62,000 bases of DNA from Cristatella mucedo (lineage: Eukaryota > Bryozoa > Phylactolaemata > Cristatellidae). The notes under the pieces are model-generated. The model was given only the letters and a program-made list of their open reading frames with translations, searched no databases and was not told where the DNA came from. Below are positions 23,051-35,400 of this stretch, piece by piece. Location: contig WPIO01000129.1 in assembly GCA_009760855.2 (NCBI GenBank), forward strand, positions 1-62,000, in the 5' to 3' direction. Numbering within the stretch: the stretch's first letter is position 1; every line of letters begins with the position of its first letter. A program made the position numbers and the translations under genes.

Positions 23051-26000
23051 TTAGGCCTAGTTACTTATTCCTTGAACTGGTGAGGCACATTCTTAGAATG
23101 CCATAGATGCCCAATTATGGTTGCCCCAGTAATTGTTGCTAGTTCATGAATAACAACATATCGATGCAGAAAATTCATATAGAAGATGTTTTTTGCAATT
23201 CTCTTAGCTTTGGGCAGGCATCTTTTGTTTCACATTTAGAGTCTTAGATTCATGCACTTCGGCTGGCGTTGTGCACTGGTACTTCTAAAGACCTATGGAA
23301 GTTGTTTATTTTGCAGTGGATTATTTTAGAGTGAGGGCTCATGAGATCGGTACTGAAATATGAACATTTTATTTTGGCAGTGCTACCGTGACGCCGGTAT
23401 ACCTGCTCGCAATTAAAACACTTTCTTGTAATCTCAATCTATGTTTCCACCTGCCAGCTTCAGCTGATATCTTAGCTCTTTGGCTTGGATTCTCAGTGAT
23501 ACCAGTATGCAGTTTTGAAATAGAAGCTAAATTCAAATTCTTGAGCCACTACAGTGCACCACTAACAATTGCATGACTGGAATGAATTGTATAGTCAGTA
23601 ATAGCCAGCAAAGCTGTCATTACAGGTGGCATGGGGCGTACGCTCATGTGGAATGAGTAGTGAGAGAGATTGAAAAAAGAGCTGGGTTTGGGGCAAGAGC
23701 AGTGAAAATTAATAAAATTTATACCGACAATGTTATAAATCTAACATTGATTTAAACGAGCTAAACCTCAGTCAATAAAATCCATCTTCAAGCCATTAGG
23801 CATCACCTATTGGATAGAACTTTAGTGTTTCAAAAATCTCTCTCCACGAGCAATCCACATTGACACCTACAGAAACAGGAACCGAACCATTACTTAAATG
23901 CTTTTTTGGAATATTCACAGAAAACGATTATATTGACATGCAATGCAGCATGTTTTAGCACCTCAACTTTGTTACTTTGTGTTGGCTTTGAGAAACCAGC
24001 CATAGAAAGGTTATATACAGACGGTCATGACGAACAAATGGAAAATTAGGAAACAGCTTTGTTTGAAAAATAAGTTTCTTTACTGAGCACGTAGAATTTC
24101 GATAGTGCAACTGAAAAAGTTATTTGACTGGATAAAAACAGTGCAATATGTCGCCTGCTCATTTATTGGTCTTAAAGTACTCGAGATCTTTCGTCTTTAT
24201 TAGTAAGACTAGATTTAAGCGGATGTACAAAAGGAAAGAAGCCACTAAACAAATGCATTAGGGAATTTTATTAACCGTTGAATAACTCAAAAAAAATTAT
24301 CATTGTGTGTACTTTTCGTTATATTAGGAAAACTGTAACTGAAATAGTAGTATTTATAATTGTTTGTAAGGATTGTAAACACTCGACGATGAATTGCGTT
24401 ATTCAATTGAGGTAATTCCATGCTAACTTTCTGCTTAATACCTTACTAACGAAATAACTTGTAATTTTACATCCGATTTGCATGGCTGAGCTGAAATTTT
24501 AGTTTTGAAATGATTCATAATGTTACACGACCGTCACAATGGGGTCAGGGTTCAGCAATTCCTTTTAACTTTAATAAGGTCAAACGCTTCATTAAGAATA
24601 TTGCTTCCATAGCTTGAAATAACGTTCGATCCGTGTCTAAGACTAAGGACTAACGAGAAGTAACTAGCTTACCGTTTCTTTCTTAGCTAGGCAATGATAG
24701 TTTCGTTCGATTTGGTCAGTCAAAACAGCAATTAACGATATGTAAATCCTGATGAATACGGCTGCAATGCTAGTTGACAAATCACAGTGGTTGATCCCCT
24801 TGTTCCCTATGCGGTTGTTCCTACGAAACCTGCTTGAGTTGTGACACCAATTTCAGTGTTCTCTAGCTCTCACGTTCTCTGGGGACTATACATGAGCTAG
24901 TTCAAGCTTCTTCTTAAAGATCGTTGGCGACAGAAGCTTTTACTTCCTATGTCCGAGGCCATGTTCATTTTATTTCTTCTCAGCTAAATACATGCATGCT
25001 CATGTTATTCCAGTATCACATCACCAAAACGTTGAGCAGTCTTCTTCAGTTGAAAATTCAGTAATCATACTGATTTTTTGCATTTGAACTTGAAAAGTTT
25101 AAGAAAGTTTAGCCAATTTGTTTTGCAGAGAGAAAATATAATTAATGCTTTCTCCTTGTTTTAGAAAACCTGATCATTCTTAAAGCATGCACCTAGATAG
25201 AGACAGGACTTTTAAAATATTCTTTAACCTCCTCTCACACCTTAGAAAGTAGACCTTTGCAGAATTGCTTGATTAACCGTTTAACTTTGTAAAGCAGACC
25301 TGATAATGGTATTTTAGTTTTGGGTAATGAATAGGAGTAACTATGTATCTACTTCTCAGTCCAAAGAAAACGGTATACTTAATGGGTCATTCAATAATAA
25401 TTTCCGACGAATTCAGAAAGAGCCCGTAGTTTGGAGCCATAAGAAGGCAGCTCAAAAGGTTGCTAATACGTAGCAATGCGACTTTAGTATGATATGCTAA
25501 GTGACAAACTCTGGTCAGAGCACTTTAGGATTTACCGTCCAAAAACTACAGCTGAGAATTATTAGAAGCACAAGCAAAGAACACAAGCGTTAAGGAAAGC
25601 CACGTGCCTGGCTAATCTTGGATTATAAGTACGTGCCTATCATATACCCTTTGAAATGATTCTCTGGCAGCGGGTTCAACAGCTGGTGGAGAGGGATCCA
25701 TGTGGTTTGGCGAGGAATACAAACGATCAATTTCTTTTTATATTGCTATTTTCTTACTGTCGGAAACTTACGAATAAGCAGGTTTACCCCGATGGAAGCT
25801 AGTTGGACTAATAGCTTGACTCATGCATGAAATCGGTAAACGGTAGCCTTGAAAAGAAAATAAGAAACTGAAGCCTTCACTGAGGCATATGAAGAGGTAC
25901 AGTCTATCGAAATTCTTTTGCTGAAATTCTAGCAAGAAAAAGTTAATGAAAACGGTAAATGAACCAATGATGCTGACTAACACATCCTTTCAATTCGTTC

Positions 26001-26424
26001 TTAACTTCAAAATCCATGCCTGTCGCTTCCTCAATAGCACTCCGGATTCAGCAATGCTGTTTCCTTTCTAATTATTGAGTGTGATCAAGAATTGTGGCTG
26101 CCTCACTCATTCAGAAAACAGCATAGGCTTTGACTGAGCTATAAAAACGGTTACAGCTTAAAATACACTAAGTAATACTGGCTTTGTGGAATTAAAAAAG
26201 AGATAGATTAAATAGACTCGAGCGGCAAACATTAAAGCCAGGATTTCGACCTAGATGTTCAACATATGAAGAACTTGTATTAAGTGAGGAAGACCTGCAA
26301 AATGTTTTTATAGGTGTCACTGGAGCCACATTTATTGAAGAGATATAGCCAACAATTATATATAGCCCTCACTCGCTGTATTACGTAAATGTTATTGCAA
26401 GTAATGATAAACAGTTTCCACCCT
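23051..26424. other. Interval without recognised gene
   Basis: A+T-rich sequence, no LINE tail, SINE or coding signature seen. The open frames at 23388-23576 and 25768-25983 show no domain. If the two protease-like exons belong to one gene, this is intron. Confidence 0.45.
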
Positions 26425-26838
26425 ATTTTATGCGTGTTTGTGTGTTAACTTGCGCACCTCCTGCTACTGATTTCTTCAAGATCTTATGTGTCGTTGTAAT
26501 CATACCCAATTGAATTATTTCGCTATACTTGCTCCCAAACAGTGGCATCGATTTACGTGCCAAATTATGCCCCTTCGTTTTCGTCGTCTGTGAAAGCCAC
26601 AAGTCTTTTCGCCTCTCTGCTTCTCTGAGCTCAGTAGTAATCGCTGGAATCGGCAGAACATTACTTTCACTGTCGTCCTAACCAAATTTTGGAAAGTCAG
26701 TTTCTCCGAAACAGTTTCGACCGTAGCAGGCGACACCAGCTGAAAAGCGTGCTTCATCGCAGATAAAGCAACTTACCCATACCTTGACTTTACGTTTTAC
26801 AAAATTAAGCCTCCATTTTATAGCCCGATTCAATTAAG
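26425..26838 (-). pseudogene. Unrecognised decayed open frame with zinc-finger-like start
   Basis: A minus-strand frame open for about 137 codons apart from one TAG (near 26680). Segments read SCFICDEARFSAGVACYGRN, then CF, ITTELREAERRKDLWLSQT and KGHNLARKSMPLFGSK. The C-x2-C ... C-x4-C spacing could bind zinc. I cannot name the family. With the local base composition, a run this long with one stop is unlikely by chance, so an old coding exon or mobile-element ORF is probable. A different frame here (26515-26757) is its shadow. Confidence 0.4.
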
Positions 26839-26859
26839 CAGTTTATTTTCAACGCCTCT

Positions 26860-27560
26860 AAAACTTGCAGCTTTTTCTCAATTGTAAGCTTATTCATTTT
26901 TGGAGCACTATCCTTAATGATACTATAGAGAATTCGTCAAATAACTAGTCATTAGCCCGTCAAAAAGTGATGGCATAATGACTGAGCAACCGTCACTAGT
27001 TTGGGTAGGGACAGAACGCAAGCAACGTGCAATGACCGTAGCTTGCAATGCATCAACGGCAATAACGCAGTGCTCGATATTCTGCATGTAGCCTTAACGG
27101 CAGCACGGTACTACGAAAATTACAACGGTATCATTTTTATTGCAACTAATGCGGCAGGTGAATTTCAGCAGACTGGCTGTCACTTCTAGTGGACTCGCTT
27201 ACAAGCTCACAGCAGCCCATGTTCAGAGCTCAGACTCACCGACCTCCAGACCGTTGCTCCAAGAGAGGTCGACTGTGGTCTTGACCGTGTGTTGTATAAC
27301 GGCCTGGTCATAGGTCATTGCATAATCACCCGGGACAAAATTATACACGGTGCTGCTCATAAGGGTCAGTTTTTTATCGCGGTTATTTTACTAGGGGCTC
27401 AGGTCTAATGCATCGAGAAAGCACATAGTTCATAATCCAGTATCCAATTTCAAGCTCCTATTTCGTAATCGCATGAGATTGCAGCGAGAAAGCAATCAGC
27501 AACCAATAAACAAATACTGAAATTCCCACTATGATGATGCTGATACTCCCATACGGTGTG
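26860..27560. repeat. Local duplicated segment, second unit
   Basis: Direct repeat of about 22330-23050, including the exon-like segment 27092-27364 and its upstream flank with CAACCGTCACTAGTTTGGG. By eye roughly 70-75% similar with several indels. Confidence 0.75.
27092..27364 (+). pseudogene. Broken second copy of the protease-like exon
   Basis: Counterpart of 22583-22846. It starts LTAARYYENYNGIIFIATN and GEFQQTG, then a one-base gain shifts the frame to a TAG at 27187, and about eight further extra bases restore it. It continues TVAPREVDCGLDRVLYNGLV and DKIIHGAAHKG. The donor has drifted to AAGG|GTCAGT. The KIIHGAA site is a little closer to a protease activation site than the first copy. 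The frame lesions make it a pseudoexon unless this sequence contains errors. Confidence 0.5.
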
Positions 27561-27779
27561 AATACTCTCTTAAGCCGAGTACTAATCAAAAATTAATTTT
27601 TATGTGAATACGAAATTAAGCCAAGTACAAATCGAAAATCAATCCTTATTCCTTTTTGGATAGGCAAAGTATTATTGTATTTGATATTCATTAAAGCGGA
27701 ATTCCAACTTCGCAATATGTTTAAACAAATCTGGGACACATAACTTCTTCTAAAATTGGTATTTCAATGCATTGAATAT

Positions 27780-28720
27780 TCTCATACGCCGAGTTGACTG
27801 TAGTGGTTCTTTAGTAAAGCGCCCCAAGAAAATGCAGTTTCTATCCAGGTGCTTAACTCCTCGTTGCAAGAGATTGACACTTCCTGGTCGCAGAGATTAA
27901 AACAAGTCGTCCATGCCCAGCTTTCCGAAGTTGTCCTGCTGGCATGGCTTGATCTTTCAATCTTCAATTTTCGACGGACAAATCCGTTCCACATGACCCG
28001 TGTTGAAAGCAAGTGGTGGTCCGATTTAGTGCCATGGATCTGACGTTACTGGAGACCAAAAACTGAGCTTCGGCTTTCTGAGTGCAACTCGGATAGTGGC
28101 GGGCTACAGCAAACGTCCTGTGATGCAAACCAGTTTCCGCCGCCGTCACAATGGGCCATAGTTAGGAGAGTGACAACGACAGGCCTGCCGATTGGCCAGG
28201 TCTTTCAGTGACTGTACGCTTAATCAACCAGATTGAAGCTGATATTGATTAATTTTTCGCGGACCGTGAGTAATAACGGAAAGAACCGATTATGCGATAA
28301 TCTATCGCCGATGCCGAATTAAAGCCGACGCCAAGCAACCTGCTGGTGGTTGAGCTTCCGAGGGTTAGCTTAGGTGTTAAGCCGATTTGAGCTATAGGCC
28401 AAGGCGCCCTTCGGCGTACGTCCTGGCCGTTGTTGAAAGCCGGTAATCATCCATTGCTGTCGAATAGACTTGTCTACATTAGGAATACGGACTTGTCGTA
28501 TGTATATAACGAAATGGGCGCTCTTCATCGTTTCCGAGTTACACCACTGTTTGCCTACCGGTGTGCATTGGTATTGCCCGAACAAGTCACCAGCCGTGAT
28601 GCAATGATAAGGCGTCTCGAGTATTCATCGTATTCAGCTGAAATTAGCGCCAGTGCGAGCACGGTGTTGGCGGCCAAGTTCTGACCGGCAATTTTCCAGT
28701 CCGAGATGAAAAACAGTCCT
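27780..28720. other. GC-richer segment of unknown nature
   Basis: Clearly richer in G+C than its surroundings, with several overlapping open frames on both strands (27849-28043 plus, 27782-28012 minus, 28430-28684 plus, 28370-28585 minus) but none with a recognisable domain. It may be the remnant of a transferred or mobile sequence. Nothing in it matches the LINE or SINE families of the window. Confidence 0.4.
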
Positions 28721-29204
28721 TTACGCCTCACATCTGTTGTTCTCTTTTCTAAGATTTTCGGTCAAACTTTATAACTGGAAGAATTAATAACTCCTTAGCA
28801 TATTATGTATTTGCCAGCACCTTCACAAAATGTTGTTAGGTTAGCTTTTTAGAAGAAAATAATAGATGCAATGCAATAGCACAACCAGAGGAAAATAAGG
28901 GGGGTAAATTGCCATCCTCCATACAGTGGTGGGTGGCAGCGATCTTGGCTGCATCCCATTCCAACGCCCGTAGATGGTCAGCAGCGACACAAGTATGTCT
29001 CAACTCCAATCGATAAACAACTACACTACAGAGTTACGTCGAGTAAGAGCAATGATTCTGCACTCTCGTTTGTTTATTAATTGCCAGTCTAGCTCAGCCT
29101 AAGCGACCGTTTGGCGGGTCTGGTCATCCACAGATACAAATCTTGCAGCTCTTCCACCTAAATAAAAACTCAGGCTCTGAAACTTACCTGACGACGACTT
29201 CTCA

Positions 29205-29350
29205 GTCCGCGGTAGCCCATAACCTAAGGTGCTTGCTCTTCATGGCTGTGGATGTGGGTTTGAGTTCTGCAGTTTGGTGATTCTATATAGCCAAAAGCAA
29301 GCGGTGGTGATAGCTGATAAGGCTCGTCTCCCACTATACAAATGTGGCTG
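29205..29350 (+). mobile_element. tRNA-derived SINE, degenerate
   Basis: Contains a box-B-like GTGGGTTTGAGTTCTGCAG, followed by the family's downstream motif TTCTATAT-GCC and GCGGTGGTGATAGCTGATAA, GGCTCGTCTCCCACTATACA, which matches 33690-33740 and 44840-44900. Confidence 0.65.
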
Positions 29351-29369
29351 GTAAATCAGCTAAGATTTG

Positions 29370-30420
29370 GTTTAACTCGAGCAGCTCTTGCACACGTTCC
29401 CTACTGTCATGTCTATAAAATGCTCACGGACGAGCAGCGACAGACCAGCGAAACTCTTACTGAAAAATCAAACCTACGAGGTCAGTTACACTTAGGCTAC
29501 AGATCTAATCACTCCTTAGAGTATAGGCTGCTTTCTACGGCATTATGAGAAAAGAATCAACGGAGAACCTGTCAGCCTTTAGTTGCTCTATCTTGTGCAG
29601 GATAGCAAAATGCTTTAGCATCTCTCATCTCGCCTGGGTGTCTCTGGCGCTGCACTGCTATCATTTAGCTAAAATCAAAAGTGTTAGAATACAGAGTTTA
29701 CATGCCGATAGAAGCAGTCCGATGAGCCTCTAACGAGAGAGGTGTCACCGGGTGCTTTGCAATGGATCAATTTTATTTCACAATAATATCTCCTTCTCGC
29801 CGTCTTGTTCACATTGCGTAATCTCGGCTTTCAATTCTATGCAGAAAACTCACAGCAGCATCTGTGATTGCCGAGTACATAAGCTGCAATGCTAAGTCTG
29901 CCAAATTTCTGAAAACTAAGATTAAGAAAGTTCAATCCTGTATAGACAATTATGAAAAGATCAAGTTGGCCTATACATATGTGGCAGCCGGTCTCCAAGA
30001 TCTGTAACACAATATTTTCACGTCTTCCGGCCTATCCAATGAAATGCTTACTGTTAGTATAAAACTATGTAGCCAGGCCTGTCACTCGATAGCCCAGCAG
30101 TTTTCACATTATACCACTTGTTAGCCCCCTCTAGTTTTCTTCCATCAAGCAGCACTACGTTAATTAAGTTATGTCGCTGACTTTTAGGTCCACTTACTAT
30201 CTTGCTCCAGTATCTCAACTTGAGCTAAAAGCTTTCCTTACTACGGCTACGGCTTTCCTTACTCATGCTCGTCAGCTGTGCTTTCAACCAAGCTCAAATT
30301 CTTCGGAGAATGCCTTCAGTTTGCATGGTTCCAAAGCCTATGTATCCAATTCCAATCTCGAATGTCCTCAAAAGCTCCGCTGACTTGACGACGCCTAAAT
30401 AGAATATAAAACACTCCTGC
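29370..30420 (+). mobile_element. CR1/L2-type LINE, broken fragments
   Basis: Recognisable pieces include DEQRQTSETL with GYRSNHSLEYRLLST (29420-29540), the palm-proximal 'HLAWVSLALHCYH' region (29620-29670) and the C-terminal MSLTFRSTYYLAPVSQ block with SENAFSLHGSKAYVS (30171-30370). Internal parts are missing or scrambled. Confidence 0.72.
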
Positions 30421-31480
30421 TTCTCACTGAATTCTCCCTGGATCTCCTTCGGTTGTCCTTTACTTGCTTTATACATGCTGAAGCTTGGTATTTTAACCAA
30501 AAAAGTAACTATTTTAGAGTCTAACCTGTGAGAAGTTAGTAAGGCGCTTCTTTGATTTGTCTTAAAATAGGATGTAGGTGGTAGCGACAATGGTTGTATT
30601 GTGGTAATGTCCTGGTTTGATACAATTGTCAAGGTGCTCGACATTGACAGTGGGGGTTAAGGTAATTTCACTTGAAGCCCACAATCAAGGTTTCGAGCGA
30701 CGTGGCATATGTGATGTGCCTGAATAGAGATCGTGTTCTCTCAGGGTGCAAAACCAATGAACTACATACATAAAAGGATCTATAGATGAACATGGGAACG
30801 TTGGCATGGTTTCTTTGCAGTGCACAATAAAGTCTAGGAAGAGCATTGGTTCATTGAGGGCGCGGTTCAAGCATCAAGCTATTGCGTGGTCAAAATTACT
30901 TTTTCATAATTGAGAATCCCTTAAATTGATGAAAACAGTTAATTTCTATTGTTCCACAAAAGGAATATTTCCTCTGTGGTCCGTACGATGGTTTTCGTAT
31001 GGTCCGCATGAACATATAAGTATTCCTCATTGATATATGACAGTACCGGAACGAATGATTAGCATTTTGAGTAAGTTATTTCAGAGTGATAGAATAGTGA
31101 ACAGCCATATCTGATGAACATAGCATTCAGCAGTTGCTTGCAAAAAGCAGATGCATTTAGCAAGGCGTGAGGAATATTTGTAATAAAATTAGCGAACAAT
31201 TACTAAATAAAATAAGCATCCGCTCAGATATACAGCACCTAAAGACAATACCTTTTAATGTTTGTTGGGCTCAAGAAAAGTCTCGGTGTCCCTGGTTACA
31301 TGCAACCACAGCATGAGAGAGAGCTGTTGAAAGTGATGTCAAAAATTGCTTCTCACTAGATGGAACTGCTTGCACAAAATACTGTGTAAAGTAAATATTA
31401 TTTTTTTCTGTTTAGATAATTCCAGATTTTGTTCAGTCTGGTAAATAGAAGACAAGAGAACCGTCAAGTTGGCTATACAG
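30421..31480. other. Interval without recognised gene
   Basis: No coding signature seen. The open frames at 30294-30644 and 30685-30870 on the minus strand overlap the LINE fragment or lack any domain. Confidence 0.45.
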
Positions 31481-31519
31481 TGTATGTGGCTGGAACACAT
31501 AAACCACTCAGGTGTTTGC

Positions 31520-31665
31520 CACTTTTGCACATTTAAGAGTTCGAAACCCGGACCTGTTTAAAGCCTCCAGTCATTCATCCACAAGTTTTTCCAACCCATT
31601 GCCTTAGTATAGATTGAGTTCTTTGAGGGCGCTTTATGGAATGTATTATTATTGTAATTAAAAAA
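31520..31665 (+). mobile_element. tRNA-derived SINE with LINE-type 3' tail
   Basis: Box-B-like AGAGTTCGAAACCCGGACC (31536-31554) followed within about 100 bases by TAGATTGAGTTCTTTGAGGG, CGCTTTATGG and ATT repeats, the same 3' tail as the LINEs of this window. Confidence 0.65.
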
Positions 31666-32324
31666 CGCTCGTTGATTATGTTCTAAGAACTTGTCTTTGA
31701 GCGGAAAATACTATGTCGTTTTTTCCGAAATATCTCTCTGCAAAGTCACCCTGCTAAGATTCGACTACACTGCACTCAACCAATGAAGCGTCTGGTTTGT
31801 CTGCCTTTTTATCAATTAAAATTAAACTTCAGTGTTTTTGTATATTCCATAATAGGTTAAATGAAAAATGTAGTACCAACATGCTAACAAGGAATGTATC
31901 AAGAGAAGACCCCTATAAATACAGAAATAGATGGATACCGAATCCTCATTGGTGCAACGTCAAGCAAGAGTCAGAGTGCTCCTTTCTTGGAATCTGCTCC
32001 TTACTTAGCAGCTTCCTTTGATGCAATATGAGAGAAATCGAGGATGATAGTTGATTTTTTAATCACGGCACTGCAATGTCACTGGAGTTTAAGGCTCGCT
32101 TCTTGATGTCCTACTGTGGAAAGAAAAAAAAAGAACAGAGCTAGTTTTAACTGTAAAAGCACTTGACAGTGAGCATTGGGATCTAACATGCCAATTCCTA
32201 ATATAGTTTGGGAACACCAATGATCCTGATGATATTCAACGTGTGCCCATAAGTCGTTAGACTGCATGTACAAAAATGATAATGTGGTCACTAAAGCAAC
32301 ATGAAAGCAAATAAATTGAGCGTT

Positions 32325-32491
32325 CTAGAATGCTATTTTTCTGATGCTGCTTGTTGATGGAGATATAGACTGCACTGCATTCTTTTTTTTGAGAAAGCAG
32401 TCGTATGCCAGTTCTGCAATCACTTGTGCAAGTTCGATAAAAGTCATGAAGCTGAAGCCGATGTAAAGTCCTGATGTTCCACCCAAGTCAT
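32325..32491 (-). CDS. DEG/ENaC terminal exon: TM2, pore and C-terminus
   Basis: Two bases, 54 codons and TAG; the acceptor is TTTTGTATTTCAG. The peptide DLGGTSGLYIGFSFMTFIEL is the family's TM2 signature (LxDxGGxxGLFxGxSxxxxxE), including a G-x-S selectivity-filter triplet (GFS) and the glutamate near the cytoplasmic end of TM2. The tail is short: AYDCFLKKKN, then a serine-rich end (SISPSTSSIRKIAF). It needs one base from the preceding exon. It lies about 16.5 kb from exon 6 in the right orientation with no other channel start between, so it most likely ends copy 2. No clear AATAAA on this strand was seen just downstream. Confidence 0.87.
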
Positions 32492-35400
32492 CTGAAATAC
32501 AAAATTAGATTAACAAATGTTTAAAATTAGTTCAATTTTGTAATGGAAAGAAAAAATTCGGCATCACATATATTTTTCATAATTCAAGTTTTGATATCAA
32601 TCAAAACAATACATACAGATTCTAAATATCCTATCATCAGACGGAGTGTGCTGTTCAAGTTACGACAAAGGTTTTAGTTTGCTAGCAAGCTCGGCAGTTT
32701 TAGTTTCAACGTAGGCCAGAAGTTCTTTCTGAAAAAATAATTCCCTATAACAAGCTAGGTTATTTATAAGTTATTTAGTTGGTCCATGGCTCCGTGTAGG
32801 CGTCACCGTCACTGATGTGATGCCTAAGTTGAGTCGTTTCTGTTGAATTTAGAATCTGTCAATAAGCATCCAGTAATGGTGCTCCCGAATTGGAGTTATT
32901 TTTGATAGTTTGCATTTGTCGCTACAAAGTTCACACTCGTTGATGAAATGGATAAAAAACTAAAATGCTAGAGCAGATACTGAATAAATGTGTTTAAGCT
33001 TAGCAGGATTTTTCAAATAGTTACTATGCCATTACGATCAGCTTTCGCTCTGTGCACTACACCTGATGTGACAATTCGTGCTTGGTGAGCCACGATGGCC
33101 TACTGAGTTAGGCATTTGCATGCTGACCCTGTGCATGTCACCCCTAACCACGTTATTCATTTTGCTTGTTTTTAAAGCATGATTTTACTTACCATTCAAT
33201 TGCATTTCCATCTGCAGCAAATGTAAAGCGCCTAGAAAGAGATTAAGTTCTCTGAGGGTGCTTTATCAGGTACATTATTAAATTATATTATATTATAACT
33301 GGAAGCGGCAGTGATAGGCGTAAAATGATCTCATACACCTACACAAATGAGGCAGTTAAATGTCCTTTCATTCAGTCAGACGCTTAGCAGCTTTCAGTTG
33401 TTCCATATGAGTTATCATGCTAAAAAAGCTTCATACTTTTTCAAAAGTACGAGTTTTACGTTTAAAGCTGAGTCTTCCAAACGAGAGGCCTTGTGGGATG
33501 TGTTGACGGCACGGCTAGTCACATGTTTTTTAGTTATGCTCGCACATGCCTATTAATGTTAGCCGTCGTGATACACTAGGTAAGGCAGTTGCTTTTCATC
33601 AACTCGGCCATGACCTTGGTCTCGAGACAATGTGTTCGAATCCTGCACTGGGTTTGTTATTTATCGCCACTGCAAGTGGTGATGATAGTCGTAAACGCTC
33701 TTTTGGCTCTAAATACAAGATGCTGTTTAATCAGCTATTATTTATTTTTATGTCATTTTGTTATTTTCGTACAAATGTATTCATAGACGTTACTGCTGTT
33801 GCATTATTGTTTTTGAATTATGCAATTAAAAAAACCTCAAGGGTCGACACAGAGGGTGTAAGATGAGAACCATCAAGGTTAGTACGCCTAGCATTGTATC
33901 GAACCGCTCGGCACGTTTTCCCTCAAGCGTTGCCATGAATCTCTCTAGCTTGGCGTTTACCAGGCTATGGCTCAGGTCGCTCAACCTAACGCTTGTCTCT
34001 GGAATTTTCTTGCTAAATGGGGAATTAACCCTTAGAAATAGGAGAATTGTATCTGAAAAAGACCTCAACCTGCTCGGTTTGACAGAAACTTGCCTACAAT
34101 CAGTAAACCTCTGAACAGTAATGACACTACCCGAAGGTTTCTACTTCTTTCACACTCCTAGATATTTCAATACCGGAGGCAAATTCGCAGCCTTTGTACG
34201 TTTATTGTATGTACATTCTTTTATTTCAAAGTGTTTGCAGTCCTCTTAGAAGGAGTCATTCAATTCGAATCTATTTTTTTGAGTTCACCCGACAAGCTAC
34301 TGATATTGACAGAAGTCCATCGTCCTCCAGGTACCAATTCTACCAATTCTATCTCCGATCTCTCTAATCTCATATCGATTCGGCTTGCAATTAATCTATA
34401 CCTATCCGCCATTGATGATTTAAACGTTCATTTTAATAACTTATCTGGCACCTTCAGCATCGATTTACCTGAACTGACTGACTCGTTGTCTCTTGAATCT
34501 CATGTGCACGGCCCTACTTAAATCGAGGTCAGTTTCGACAACATTTTCTCCTCAATTGCTGGCAATTATGACCAATTACTACCGAATATTATGCTTAACT
34601 GACCACATGTAGATCTCAATTAGCCTAAAATGTGTGCCCTCATCGTGATCTAAAATCTCATGTGAATTGCGAAATCGCAAGACTCTTGATATCTAAGCTG
34701 TCCGTGCGAGAATGTCTGATTCTCATCGACTGCTCAATGCCCCTCCAATCTGCCATCATTGATAGATTGCTACAACAGGATACTAGCTGACATACTCGAT
34801 GAGTTTGCACCTCTGAATAGGCACACTGTGAGCCCTCGCCCTGGTGGCCATTGGTTTACCACAGACATTGAACTAAGTCTACTAATTGCAAGCTTGAAAG
34901 AGCATACAAGCGATCAGAACCGACTGTCCATCGAAAGGTACACGAAGACGACAGTAGGTCGTAACAATCTATGTTAGCAAATGGAGGTCAAGCCTCAATA
35001 CAGACATCTACTCTCCAACTGCCGACTATGGCACATCTTTTTCAGCAGTCCTGAACTGCTACGTCTATGCTACTCACTACCTTAACTGCTCTCCTGACTC
35101 TGCTATGCTTCCCACTTTCTCTTTGTTGCGTGAGACGAAGTCTGTTGGCTACCGAATGCGTACCGAATGCCGCTTAGGCTGTGAGTGAGCTATACAAAAC
35201 TCTCCTGCGTAACACCCACATGGTCTTTATGACTTTGTGGAGTTACTGACTGATATACATTACATTACATTACATTGTTAAATCAGATGCACAATCTACA
35301 AATACTGATTTATACGATCAAGATCTCCTTAACCGCTCCCAGGTAAGCTCATAACCTAGAAATTCTTCTTATCGTACAGATAATCGGTTTACTAACTTCT

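Noticed and set aside
32855-32945. Minus-strand CELCSDKCKLSK as an alternative cysteine exon of the channel
   Set aside because: The C-x2-C-x3-C spacing is suggestive, but there is no donor before the stop and no clear acceptor.
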